Of a stretch of 64,000 nucleotides of DNA, positions 44,458-52,800 are shown one piece after another (position 1 is the stretch's first letter; every line of letters begins with the position of its first letter). The position numbers were made by a program, and so were the translations under genes. The notes beneath the pieces are model-generated. The model was not told where the DNA came from. It worked only from the letters and a program-made list of their open reading frames with translations, and made no database searches. The stretch is taken from assembly GCA_031404455.1 (NCBI GenBank), contig JANNHP010000212.1:1-64000 (forward strand), given 5' to 3'. This DNA is from JANNHP01 sp031404455 (lineage in GTDB: Bacteria; Planctomycetota; JAJSAM01; JAJVHW01).

Positions 44458-44560
44458 CAGGGGACCTCGGTTCCTTGGACGGGGGACGCGGGCCGCGGAA
44501 TCGTGCCCGGACGCAAGGTGCGGCGGCAAGCGCCGAGGACCTCCGGGTCCGTCGCGGGCC

Positions 44561-45118
44561 TCATCGGGCCACGGCCGTCCGCCGGGTCGCGAACCACGCG
44601 AGACCGAGGACCGGGATCAGCACCGCGGCCTCGAACGTCACGGCGCGGAGGTTCTCCACGCTGATCAGTTCCTCCACGAAGCCGTTCATGCCGGCCGAGG
44701 GACCGCCGTGGCGGATGCCGTCGAAGGGCAGCCACGGGAACATCCACTCCGCGTCGGTGAAGGGCCAGAGGAGCGGCAGGCCGCGTCGCTTCACCGGGCC
44801 CGTGAGGAGGTCGAGGACGATGTGCGTCCCGTACGCCGCGAGCACCAGCGAGGCGACGCGGGCCCGTCCGCCGAGCGAGCGGCTCGCGGGGACGGCGCAG
44901 ACCGCCGCGCAGAGGATCGCCGCCATGACCGAGTGGCTCGCCCCGCCGTGCAGAGCGTTGATCGATCCGGTGAGGGCGCCCGCGACGACGTCGAGGTCGG
45001 CCGCGTTGGCGGCGACGACGGCGAGCGCGTACCAGCGCGCGGGGTTCGGGACTGCGTCCGGGACGAGCAGCCGGGCCGCCGCGATTGCGAGGAGCGAGTG
45101 CGCGATCGGGGAGGGCAT
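44561..45118 (-). CDS. YdjM-family membrane-bound metal-dependent hydrolase
   Basis: 185 residues. Metal ligands of the DUF457/YdjM family are evident: His in MPSPIAHSLLA, Asp pair in AADLDVVAG, the HGGASHSVMA motif and YGTHIVLDLL. Four hydrophobic segments. Members of this family are putative phosphohydrolases of membrane substrates and some are induced by DNA damage; the exact reaction is unknown. It starts 13 bases after the stop of the Gfo/Idh/MocA gene, so the two are co-transcribed. A 103-base gap separates it from the FkbM gene downstream. Confidence 0.88.
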   Translation of the reverse strand: MPSPIAHSLLAIAAARLLVPDAVPNPARWYALAVVAANAADLDVVAGALTGSINALHGGASHSVMAAILCAAVCAVPASRSLGGRARVASLVLAAYGTHIVLDLLTGPVKRRGLPLLWPFTDAEWMFPWLPFDGIRHGGPSAGMNGFVEELISVENLRAVTFEAAVLIPVLGLAWFATRRTAVAR

Positions 45119-45131
45119 GGGACGGGGCGGA

Positions 45132-46178
45132 TCAGCCCGGGCGCCGCGTGAGCTCGACCGGACGTCCGTCCTTCGCGCAGCGGTACACGGCCTCGGCGAT
45201 CTCCACCGAGCGCGCGCCGGACCACGCGTCCGCGATGGCGGAGGGTTTCCCCTCGACGTGCTTCAGGAAGTCCGCGAGCTCCTCGACGAACGCGAGGTAC
45301 GCCGTCGACTCCCAGCTCTTCAGCTTCTCGCGCAGGATGATCCCGGGATAGAAGCGCATCTCCTTCCTGCGGCGCGCGCCCGGCTTCTCGTGGGTGACGA
45401 GCATGTTGAACATCGGCGCGTAGTACCCCTTCGCCATGCCGAGGTCGCCGTAGGCCTCGACGTAGAAGCGGTAGCCCTTCCACTCGGTCCACGTCGCCTC
45501 GTACTGGATCGGCACGCCGTCCGCGGTGCGGAAGATCGCCATCGCGTCGTCCTCGGACCCGTCGACCTTCCAGATCCCGTTCGTCGCGACGCCGTAGACC
45601 GAGGTGACCTCGCCCGCGAGGTACCGCGCGAGGTCCGTCATGTGGATGCCCGCGTCCATCATGGCGCCGCCGCCCGAGTAGGCGGCCTTGTACATCCAGT
45701 CGGCGCGGAAGTTGTTGAGGCCGTCGTGGCCGCCGAACACGCGCAGGTGGTCGAGCTTGCCGATGCGGCCGTTCACGATCGCCTGCTTCACGAACTTGAT
45801 CGCGGGGTAGTAGCGGTGGTTGAACCCGACGGCGAGGGTCTTCCCCGCCTTCTGCGAAGCCGCGATGATCCTCATGCACGACTCGTGGGAGTTCGCGAGC
45901 GGTTTCTCGCAGAGAACGTGGAGCCCCGCGGCGAAGGCATCGGCGCACTGCTCCTCGTGCAGGTGGAGCGGGGAGCTGATGACGAGCGCGTCGATGCCGC
46001 CCGCGTCGAGGAGCGCGCGGTGGTCCGCGTACGACTTCGCGCCGAGACCCGACGCGGTCGCGTCGGCGACCGCCTTCGCGGGATCGGCCACGGACACGAG
46101 CTCGGTGCCCGGGTTCTCGCGGATGGAACGCGCCCGGAGACGTCCGATGACGCCCGTGCCGACGACTCCGAATCGCAT
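45132..46178 (-). CDS. Gfo/Idh/MocA-family NAD(P)-dependent sugar oxidoreductase
   Basis: 348 residues. Rossmann motif FGVVGTGVIGR (3-13), the catalytic EKP motif in LCEKPLANS (about 90-98), and the C-terminal (alpha)/beta domain with GGGAMMDAGIHMTDLARYL carrying the Asp and His of the active site. Oxidises or reduces a nucleotide sugar or a free sugar. In this locus a role in making a modified hexose is likely, substrate unassigned. The gene starts 211 bases from the divergent GT2 gene at 46390, a likely bidirectional promoter region. Confidence 0.92.
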   Translation of the reverse strand: MRFGVVGTGVIGRLRARSIRENPGTELVSVADPAKAVADATASGLGAKSYADHRALLDAGGIDALVISSPLHLHEEQCADAFAAGLHVLCEKPLANSHESCMRIIAASQKAGKTLAVGFNHRYYPAIKFVKQAIVNGRIGKLDHLRVFGGHDGLNNFRADWMYKAAYSGGGAMMDAGIHMTDLARYLAGEVTSVYGVATNGIWKVDGSEDDAMAIFRTADGVPIQYEATWTEWKGYRFYVEAYGDLGMAKGYYAPMFNMLVTHEKPGARRRKEMRFYPGIILREKLKSWESTAYLAFVEELADFLKHVEGKPSAIADAWSGARSVEIAEAVYRCAKDGRPVELTRRPG

Positions 46179-46389
46179 CGTTCAGTCCTCCGCGAGCCGA
46201 CGACAACGCCCGGTCCGCGGCGCGCGAGACCCGGGCTAGAGGGACTCCGGCGGCGCCGTGCCGGCGGTCGGGCCCGCACCGCAGCCCATGCGAGGCTCAT
46301 CGACCGAGCGGCGAGCCCACTTGACCGGCGGGGCGGCGCGAGACCGCGGTTCCTCGCGCCACGGGATCGCGGTCCTACAATCCCCGCCC

Positions 46390-47283
46390 ATGTCGAATCG
46401 CCTGTCGGTGGTCGTCCCTTCGGTCAACGGACTCGGCGACCTCGTCGGGTGCGTCGAGGCTCTGGAGGCGCAGCGGCGTGACGTGGATCTCGAAGTGCTC
46501 GTCGTGGACCGTCTCGGCGGCGACGTGCCGCGAACGGTGCGCGAGAAGTTCCCGGCGGCCCGCGTGATCGAGATGCCGCGCAACGCGACGATCCCCGAGA
46601 TGCGCGCCCGCGCGTTCCGCGAGGCGACGGGCGACGGCGTCGCCGTGATCGAGGACCACGTCATCGTCCCCGCGGGCTGGGGCAGGGCGCTGCTCGCCGA
46701 GCTGGACAAGGGACACGACGTCGTCGGCGGCTCGGTGGACAACGCCGCGACGACCACGCTCCTCGACTGGGCGACCTTCCTCTGCGAGTACAGCCACTGC
46801 CTGCCGCCGCTCGAGGAGGGCAGCGTCTCGTGGCTCACGGGCAACAACGTCGTCTACCGGCGGACGCTGCTCGAGAAGCACCGGGCGGTTTACGAGGAAG
46901 GCAAGTGGGAGAACCGCCTGCACGACGCCCTGCGCGACGGCGGGACGAAGCTCGTCTGCCGCCCCGGGATCGTCGTCGGGCACAAGAAGCACTACACGTT
47001 CGGCGAGTACTTCTCGCAGCGGTACCTCTACTCGCGTTCCTACGCCGGCGCGCGCGCGCAGGGCGCGCCCTTCTCGAAGCGCATGATCTGGGGCTTCGGT
47101 TCCTTCCTGCTCCCGCCGGTGCTCTTCTACCGCACCGTGAAACGCATCCTCTCGAAGGGCCGCCACCAGGGACTGCTCGTCCGTTCGCTCCCGTACATCG
47201 CGATCTTCGTCTGCGCGTGGGCGTGGGGCGACGTGGTCGGCTCGTTCTTCGGTCCGGGCGACTCGCTCAGCAAGGTCTGCTGA
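46390..47283 (+). CDS. GT2-like membrane-associated glycosyltransferase, paralogue A
   Basis: 297 residues. GT-A fold with LSVVVPSVNGLGDLVGCVEAL, VLVVDRLGGD, and VAVIEDHVIVP with an ED(H) in place of the usual DxD. Then VVGGSVDNAATTTLLDWATFLCEY and TGNNVVYRR. C-terminal hydrophobic helices (about 238-258 and 268-290) tether it to the membrane. Homologous throughout to the protein of the convergent gene 47285-48193. Their stops are one base apart, so the pair is an inverted tail-to-tail duplication. Donor and acceptor are unknown. Divergent from the Gfo/Idh/MocA gene. Confidence 0.82.
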   Translation: MSNRLSVVVPSVNGLGDLVGCVEALEAQRRDVDLEVLVVDRLGGDVPRTVREKFPAARVIEMPRNATIPEMRARAFREATGDGVAVIEDHVIVPAGWGRALLAELDKGHDVVGGSVDNAATTTLLDWATFLCEYSHCLPPLEEGSVSWLTGNNVVYRRTLLEKHRAVYEEGKWENRLHDALRDGGTKLVCRPGIVVGHKKHYTFGEYFSQRYLYSRSYAGARAQGAPFSKRMIWGFGSFLLPPVLFYRTVKRILSKGRHQGLLVRSLPYIAIFVCAWAWGDVVGSFFGPGDSLSKVC

Positions 47284-47284
47284 G

Positions 47285-48193
47285 CTACGCCCGCCCGGTC
47301 GCGTAGCCCTTCAACTCGCCGAAGCTCCACGCCGCGAGCAGGAGGCACACGATCGGCGCCGCGCGGAGGAACTTCCCGAAGGTCCGCCGCTTCGTCCACT
47401 GGATGCGTCCGTGCCGCAGGAGGAGGAGGAAGGGCAGGAGCGGGCTCGCGGCCGCCATCGCGAGACGCCGGACCGCGCCGGCCTCGCGGGCGCGCGTGTA
47501 GGCGAAGAGACGTCCCCACGCCGAGCGCTCGCGCAGCGCCGTGCCGAGACGCAGTCCCTCGCGCTGCTGCTCCACGACCATCCGCGGGTGCAGGTAGAGC
47601 GCCTCGCCCGCGCGCTCGAGCGCCCAGTGGACGGTCGTCTCGTGGTACCTGTCCTTCCACAGGTCGCGCGTGCTCTCGATCGCCGCGCGCTTGTAGCAGA
47701 TGTTCACGTCGGTCGCGTACGCGGCGGGTCCCTCGGGGATCGGGAGCTGGTAGCGCCCGAAGTCGCAGAAGTAGACGGCCCAGTTCAGCGTGCGGTCGAC
47801 GCCGTTCTCGACCGCGCCGCCGATGACGGAGTTCGGGATGGCGGCGTGCAGATCGCTCGCAGCGCGCGCCCACTCCGGACGAGGCACGCCGCGGTCCTCG
47901 AGGATGGCGATCAGCTCGCCCTTCGCGACGGCGAGGCCCGCCGCGCGCCGCCGGTCGAAGAGCTCGTGCTGCCCCGCGTGGCCGGAGAGCGGCGCAGACG
48001 TCGTCAGCGTGCCGAGCGGGAGGTGGCGCACGCCAGGGAACTCCGCGACGACGCCCGCGACGCCGGGCTCGCTGTCGTCGCACGGGACGATCACCTCCAT
48101 CGCGGGCGCCTCCCGCTGCGAGGTCAGCGCCGCGAGGCAGCGCCTGAGGGCCGCGGGGCCCTCGACCACCGTCACGATCACCGAGAGTCTCAT
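47285..48193 (-). CDS. GT2-like membrane-associated glycosyltransferase, paralogue B
   Basis: 302 residues. LSVIVTVVEGPAALRRCLAAL, MEVIVPCDDSEPG, then IAILEDRGVP in the metal-site position. VIGGAVENGVDRTLNWAVYFCDF and TDVNICYKRAAIE align with the same stretches of paralogue A. Two C-terminal hydrophobic regions (about 240-262 and 275-298). ATG 48193 overlaps the stop of the GMC oxidoreductase gene (ATGA), so this gene is the third in the coupled chain SDR, GMC, GT2. That suggests it transfers a sugar whose synthesis or modification involves the oxidoreductase. Confidence 0.82.
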   Translation of the reverse strand: MRLSVIVTVVEGPAALRRCLAALTSQREAPAMEVIVPCDDSEPGVAGVVAEFPGVRHLPLGTLTTSAPLSGHAGQHELFDRRRAAGLAVAKGELIAILEDRGVPRPEWARAASDLHAAIPNSVIGGAVENGVDRTLNWAVYFCDFGRYQLPIPEGPAAYATDVNICYKRAAIESTRDLWKDRYHETTVHWALERAGEALYLHPRMVVEQQREGLRLGTALRERSAWGRLFAYTRAREAGAVRRLAMAAASPLLPFLLLLRHGRIQWTKRRTFGKFLRAAPIVCLLLAAWSFGELKGYATGRA

Positions 48194-49806
48194 CGCAGTG
48201 CTCCGTCGGCGATTCGGCTCGCGTTCGCCATCAGCGTGAAGGTGAGGTTCTTCGCGGGCAGCGACGGGAACGTCGCGCCGTCGGCGATCCAGAGGTTCTC
48301 GAAACCGCGGGCGCGGCCCTGCGCGTCCACGGTGCCGGGTCCGCCGTCGCTCGTCATGGGCATCGTGCCCGTGTAGTGGACGCTCGCACCCATCGGCCGG
48401 ATGTGCGTCATGCCCTTCGGCGCGATGCAGCCGAGCTCCCCGAGCACGCCGCGCAGCGTGGCGAGCGTCCGCGCGATGCGGTCGCCCTCGCCCGGCTCGG
48501 GTCGGTAGCTCATGGCGAGACGAGTCGGCCGGTCGCGGCCGCCGACCTCGAGCGTCACGCGGTTCTCCGCGCGCCGCGAGTCGGAGAAGTTCACGTTGAC
48601 GAGCCCGAGCGCCGCGTGCAGGTCGCGGAAGGCGCCGAGCCCCGCGGCGAGCGACGTGGGGATGTTCTGGACGATCGGGTGGATGAGCGCGGTCTTCAGC
48701 GTCGTCACGAGTCCGTGCACGTGCTCGGCGGCTGTCGAGCCGGCGAGCGCGAACGCGAGCTGGTGGTACTGGTAGCTCTTCGGCTCGTACTTCCGTCCCA
48801 CGAGGCGCTTGTTGAAGAAGGGCACGAGCACCTGGCGGTTGTCGGAGAGGCCCGCGAGCTCGCGCACCTCGCCCGTCGCGCGGTAGACGGAGTCGAGGAC
48901 GATCTTCGACGTGCAGAGCGTTCCCGCGGCGAGCACGAGCGAGCCGACGTCGAACTCGCGCCGAGCGCCGCCCGTGATCGACGTGGCGTGGACCCGGTCG
49001 ATGCGGCCCGCGACGTCGAAGCCGAAGTGCTCGACGCGCACGCCGGAGACGTACTCGAACGCGTCGTTCTTCCGCAGTTCCCGCAGCGTGAGCGACGGCG
49101 TGTAGAAGGCGTCCGACGGGCAGCCCCAGAGACAGCGCCCGAGCTTGTCGCACGCCGGGCGGTCGCCGAGCGGACGGCTGAGGACCGCGCTGCGAGATCG
49201 TCCGAGGAAGAACCGGTGGCGCGAGTTGAGCCGCTCGCGGCGCCGCGCGTACGCGCCGAGGAGATCCATCGCGTGGTCGTCGGGTTCGAGCGGCTCCATC
49301 AGCCCGCCGTGCACGGGCATGTAGGGAGCGAGATCGTCGGCGGCGCCCGTGACGCCGATGCGGCGCGCGACGCGCTCGTAGTGCGGCGCGAGCTCGTCGT
49401 AGCCGAACGGGAACGCGGCGAGGTCCTCGTCGGTGAACGGATAGCAGCCGCCCGTCCACGCCTCGGCGAGTCCGCCGCGCGCGAACGAGAAGAGCGGAGC
49501 GAACTGCGACGCCTTGAACTCCTCGCCTCCGGCGCCGCGGAAGACGTACTCCTTGCCGGGCGGGAAGCCGTAGTACTCGCCCGCGTTCCCCGGAAGGACC
49601 GCGGAGGAGAGATCGTCGCCGAGGAAATAGGCGACCGGGTCGGCGAGGCGCGCCTTCAGGCCGTTCAGGTCCTCGGCGGGCGCGACGTGATCCGCGCCGG
49701 CGTGGCCGACGTCGAGCATGAGCACGCGACGCCCGCGCTCGATCGCGGTCTGCGCGAAGTGCACTCCGCTCGGTCCCGATCCGACCACGACGATCCGGTC
49801 CTTCAC
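48190..49806 (-). CDS. GMC-family flavin oxidoreductase
   Basis: 538 residues. FAD-binding Rossmann motif IVVVGSGPSGVHFAQ (5-19), VLMLD for the adenosine ribose, a GGLAEAWTGGC stretch at the flavin, the FCSSC-like CDKLGRCLWGC cysteine cluster, LVLAAGTLCTSKIV and the C-terminal NLWIADGATFPSLPAKNLTFTLMANASRIAD that carries the active-site Asn/His region. The four-Cys segment is unusual for classic glucose-oxidase-type GMC enzymes and is seen in sugar or cyclic-alcohol oxidases with an electron partner. GTG 49806 overlaps the stop of the SDR gene (GTGA), ATGA coupling follows downstream. Substrate likely a carbohydrate. Confidence 0.88.
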   Translation of the reverse strand: MKDRIVVVGSGPSGVHFAQTAIERGRRVLMLDVGHAGADHVAPAEDLNGLKARLADPVAYFLGDDLSSAVLPGNAGEYYGFPPGKEYVFRGAGGEEFKASQFAPLFSFARGGLAEAWTGGCYPFTDEDLAAFPFGYDELAPHYERVARRIGVTGAADDLAPYMPVHGGLMEPLEPDDHAMDLLGAYARRRERLNSRHRFFLGRSRSAVLSRPLGDRPACDKLGRCLWGCPSDAFYTPSLTLRELRKNDAFEYVSGVRVEHFGFDVAGRIDRVHATSITGGARREFDVGSLVLAAGTLCTSKIVLDSVYRATGEVRELAGLSDNRQVLVPFFNKRLVGRKYEPKSYQYHQLAFALAGSTAAEHVHGLVTTLKTALIHPIVQNIPTSLAAGLGAFRDLHAALGLVNVNFSDSRRAENRVTLEVGGRDRPTRLAMSYRPEPGEGDRIARTLATLRGVLGELGCIAPKGMTHIRPMGASVHYTGTMPMTSDGGPGTVDAQGRARGFENLWIADGATFPSLPAKNLTFTLMANASRIADGALR

Positions 49807-51155
49807 GGGGCCCGCCGCGCGAGACCGAGGACTGCGTGGAGCGGGAAAAGGACGATCGCGCCCGCGACGAACGCGAGCCCTTCGATCGCTCCGCTCGCGA
49901 CGAGTCGCGCCCAGGCGCCGGCGCGGGAGGAGGACCGCGGCTCCTCGACGAGCGTGTACGTCTCGGACGAGCACTCGATCAGTGCGAGGACGAGCACCAG
50001 CTTGCGGCGCAGGAGCGACGCCCGGCGCAGTCGCGCGCAGTACGCGTCGGCGATCCGCGTGGCGATGGGATGGATCCGGGCGATGGCGACGAGCACCCGG
50101 TCGATCGGCGGCGCGCTCGCGAACTCCGCGTTCCCGTGCGCGGCGTGCCAGCGTTCGTAGTGCGCGAGAGCCGAGGCGCCCGGGTCGCGGCCCACGAGGT
50201 AGCGGCCGAACACGCTGAACTCGCGGCGGATCGTGCCGTCCGACTCAGCCTCTCGCTTCGCCCCCGCGAGGGCGGCATCGAGTCCGACGAGCGGACGCTT
50301 GCGCGACGCGGCGAAGTCGCTCGGCTCGGCGACGCCGTCCTCGGCGAACGTCGCGAGCTGTCCCGCCGTCAGGGGCATCACGGGGAGCAGCAGCGGTTCG
50401 ACGAGCGCCAGCGCCGCGCGCACGGGACCGAGCGGAACGTGCATCACGCGCGCCCGGCCCTTCCCCGCGGCCGAGCGGATCCGTCGGAGCAGTTCCTCGA
50501 TCGTCACGACCTCGGGTCCGCCGAGGTCGATCGTCTCGCCGCGGAAGCGGTCCGTCGCGACGATCTCCGCGAGGTCAAGGACGACGTCGTCCACCGAGAT
50601 CGGCTGGACGCGGGCCGTCCCCGGTCCGAACACCGGCAAGAGCGGGAGCCCCGCCAGCTTGCCGAGTCCTGCGACGACCGGCGAGTCCGGGCCGACGACG
50701 ATCGTCGGGCGCACGATCGTGAACGGCACGCCTGACGCGCGGACGATCTCCTCCGCGCGGACCTTCGACCGGGCGTACGGGTAGTGCCGCTGATCCCTGA
50801 ACTTCACCGCGATCGTGCTGACGTGCAGGAAGCCGCCGACGCCCGCGCGGCGCGCGGCGTCGAGGAGTGTCCTCGTGCCTTCCGCGTTCGTGCGCTCGTG
50901 GACTGCGGGCCGCGCCTTGCCCGTCGTCGCCGCGAGGTGGACGACGCGCGAGCAACCGCCGAGCGCCTTCTCGTACGACGCCGGCTCGAGGAGGTCCCCC
51001 GCCACGAACTCGACGCCGGGCAGCGACCGCAGATCGGCCGGGAGCGACGCGGGATCGCGCACGAGCGCGACGACGCGCGAACCGCGGGCGCCGAGCGCGC
51101 GGACGAGCCGGCGGCCGACGTACCCTGCGGCGCCGGTGACGAAGATCAGCGCCAT
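49803..51155 (-). CDS. Extended SDR (NmrA/NDUFA9-like) protein with a C-terminal helical extension
   Basis: 450 residues. N-terminal NAD(P)-binding SDR domain (about 1-215) with IFVTGAAGYVGRRLVR (4-19), DLLEPASYEKAL, VVHLAATTG and YARSK (YxxxK catalytic pair). A second segment to about 300 resembles the atypical SDR C-terminus (PVMPLTAGQLATFAEDG). Residues about 300-450 are an extra helical region ending in a transmembrane helix (IEGLAFVAGAIVLFPLHAVLGLA), not usual in the family. AGGGAG precedes ATG 51155. First gene of the SDR-GMC-GT2 chain, divergent from the flippase gene across a 256-base promoter region. Confidence 0.85.
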   Translation of the reverse strand: MALIFVTGAAGYVGRRLVRALGARGSRVVALVRDPASLPADLRSLPGVEFVAGDLLEPASYEKALGGCSRVVHLAATTGKARPAVHERTNAEGTRTLLDAARRAGVGGFLHVSTIAVKFRDQRHYPYARSKVRAEEIVRASGVPFTIVRPTIVVGPDSPVVAGLGKLAGLPLLPVFGPGTARVQPISVDDVVLDLAEIVATDRFRGETIDLGGPEVVTIEELLRRIRSAAGKGRARVMHVPLGPVRAALALVEPLLLPVMPLTAGQLATFAEDGVAEPSDFAASRKRPLVGLDAALAGAKREAESDGTIRREFSVFGRYLVGRDPGASALAHYERWHAAHGNAEFASAPPIDRVLVAIARIHPIATRIADAYCARLRRASLLRRKLVLVLALIECSSETYTLVEEPRSSSRAGAWARLVASGAIEGLAFVAGAIVLFPLHAVLGLARRAP

Positions 51156-51411
51156 TCACGCTCCCTGCCGTTCGAGCCCGCGAGGCTAGAGCGAAGCTCG
51201 GGCCGGGCACGGATCGGCGAGCGGCGCGGCGGAAGGGCTCGCGCGCGCCCGGGGCCGGGCACGGGCAGGGCATCGGGATGTCCATCGGAATCGACACGCG
51301 GGCCGCGGCGCCCTTGGCGGACGGCGGTGCGCGACGCACGGGAAGGACGGGAGGAACTCATGGGACGCACGCGATCGTGCGGAGTCTACTGAAGCGGTCG
51401 CCGGTGCGCCG

Positions 51412-52800
51412 ATGCCGAGTGGGCTCGTCGCCGAGCCGGGCGGCACGGGACCGGGAGCGAGCCACCTGCCGAAGACGACCTCCGCGCCGGGCCGCCTGCT
51501 CGGCGGCAAGCTCCTCGTCCTCGCGGGCGGCGAGGCGGCGTCGCGCCTCTGCGGCTTCGTGGCGATGTCGTATCTCTTCCGGACGCTGCCGCGCGAGCGC
51601 TACGGCATCGTCGAGACGACAGTCGCCGTGATGATGTTCGGGCTCATCTGCGTGGAGATGGGCCTCGGCACGCTCGGCACCCGCGAGGTCGCGCGCGATC
51701 CCGCCGCGGCGCCGTCGCTCGTCAAGAGGGTCGCGACGACGCAGCTCGTCTCGGCGATCTCGGTGCTCGCGCTGATCTCCATCGCGGCGTTCGCGCTCCC
51801 GATCGACCCGCTCCTCTCGCGGCTCCTCGTCGGGTTCGGCATCGGCCTGCTCGCGATCCCGTTCGCGCTGCACTGGCTCTTCCAGGGACGCGAGCAGATG
51901 CTCGCCGTCACGCTGCCGAAGGGCCTGCGCTACGCCGTGTTCCTCGCGCTGACGCTCGTCCTCGTGCGCGGTCCGGACGACCTCGCGCTCCTGCCGATCG
52001 CGGAGGTCGCAGGCGCGGCGGCCGCGAGTGTCGCGTGGGTGGCCGTCTACCGTCGCGGCGGCGGCGAACTCAGGATCGGCGGGAAGGGCGCCCTCGATCC
52101 GAACCTCCTCAGGGACGCCCTCCCCATCGGCGGCGCCACGCTCATCTGGGCGCTGCGTTCGTACCTGCCGGTCGTCTGCGTGGCGGCGATCGCGGGCAAC
52201 GCGGCCGCCGGAGACTTCGGCGCGGCGCTCCGGATCGTGCTGGTGATGATCGGCGTCCTCGACGTGTACTTCATCAACCTCTACCCGAAACTCTGCGTCG
52301 CCGCCGTCGCGGCGCCCGGCGACCTGCGACGTCTCGTCGCGCGCTCGATGCACGTGGCGGTGTGGCCGACGCTGGCCGGCGCCGTCGCCGCGCAGTGGCT
52401 CGCTCCGTGGGTGATGCGGATCGTCTACGGCAGCGAGAGCGGCGAGGCCGCCTCGCAGTTCGCGCTCCTCGCCTGGCTCGTCCCGATCACGGCGATCCGC
52501 GCGCACACGAGGTTCGCGTTCTTCGCCGTGAACCGGCAGCGCACCGAGCTCCTCTGGTCGGTGGTCGGCGTCGTCGCGCTCCTCGCGGCCATCTTCCCCA
52601 TGACGACGTCGCACGGCGCCGCGGGCGCGACCTGGGCGATGCTCGCGTCGGAGGTGCTGGCGACGATCCTCGGCTGGACCGTCCTCCTGCCGCACCTGCG
52701 CCGCGACGCGGACGTCCCGTTCAGCGCGGCGGGCGGCGATCCGATGACTCGGGTGGACCCGGCCCGGCGGGACCGAGGAGGAGCGAACGTTGGCGAGTGA
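51412..52800 (+). CDS. Wzx-like oligosaccharide flippase (MOP superfamily)
   Basis: 462 residues with about 12-14 transmembrane helices. The N-terminal GGEAASRLCGFVAMSYLFRTLPRERYGIVET and LGTLGTREVARDP are typical of Wzx/polysaccharide-biosynthesis flippases, which move lipid-linked oligosaccharides across the inner membrane. A soluble Arg/Asp-rich tail closes the protein. No strong Shine-Dalgarno before ATG 51412, so the start is the best available rather than certain. The stop overlaps the start of the next gene by 11 bases, showing an operon with the GT-C gene. Confidence 0.88.
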   Translation: MPSGLVAEPGGTGPGASHLPKTTSAPGRLLGGKLLVLAGGEAASRLCGFVAMSYLFRTLPRERYGIVETTVAVMMFGLICVEMGLGTLGTREVARDPAAAPSLVKRVATTQLVSAISVLALISIAAFALPIDPLLSRLLVGFGIGLLAIPFALHWLFQGREQMLAVTLPKGLRYAVFLALTLVLVRGPDDLALLPIAEVAGAAAASVAWVAVYRRGGGELRIGGKGALDPNLLRDALPIGGATLIWALRSYLPVVCVAAIAGNAAAGDFGAALRIVLVMIGVLDVYFINLYPKLCVAAVAAPGDLRRLVARSMHVAVWPTLAGAVAAQWLAPWVMRIVYGSESGEAASQFALLAWLVPITAIRAHTRFAFFAVNRQRTELLWSVVGVVALLAAIFPMTTSHGAAGATWAMLASEVLATILGWTVLLPHLRRDADVPFSAAGGDPMTRVDPARRDRGGANVGE

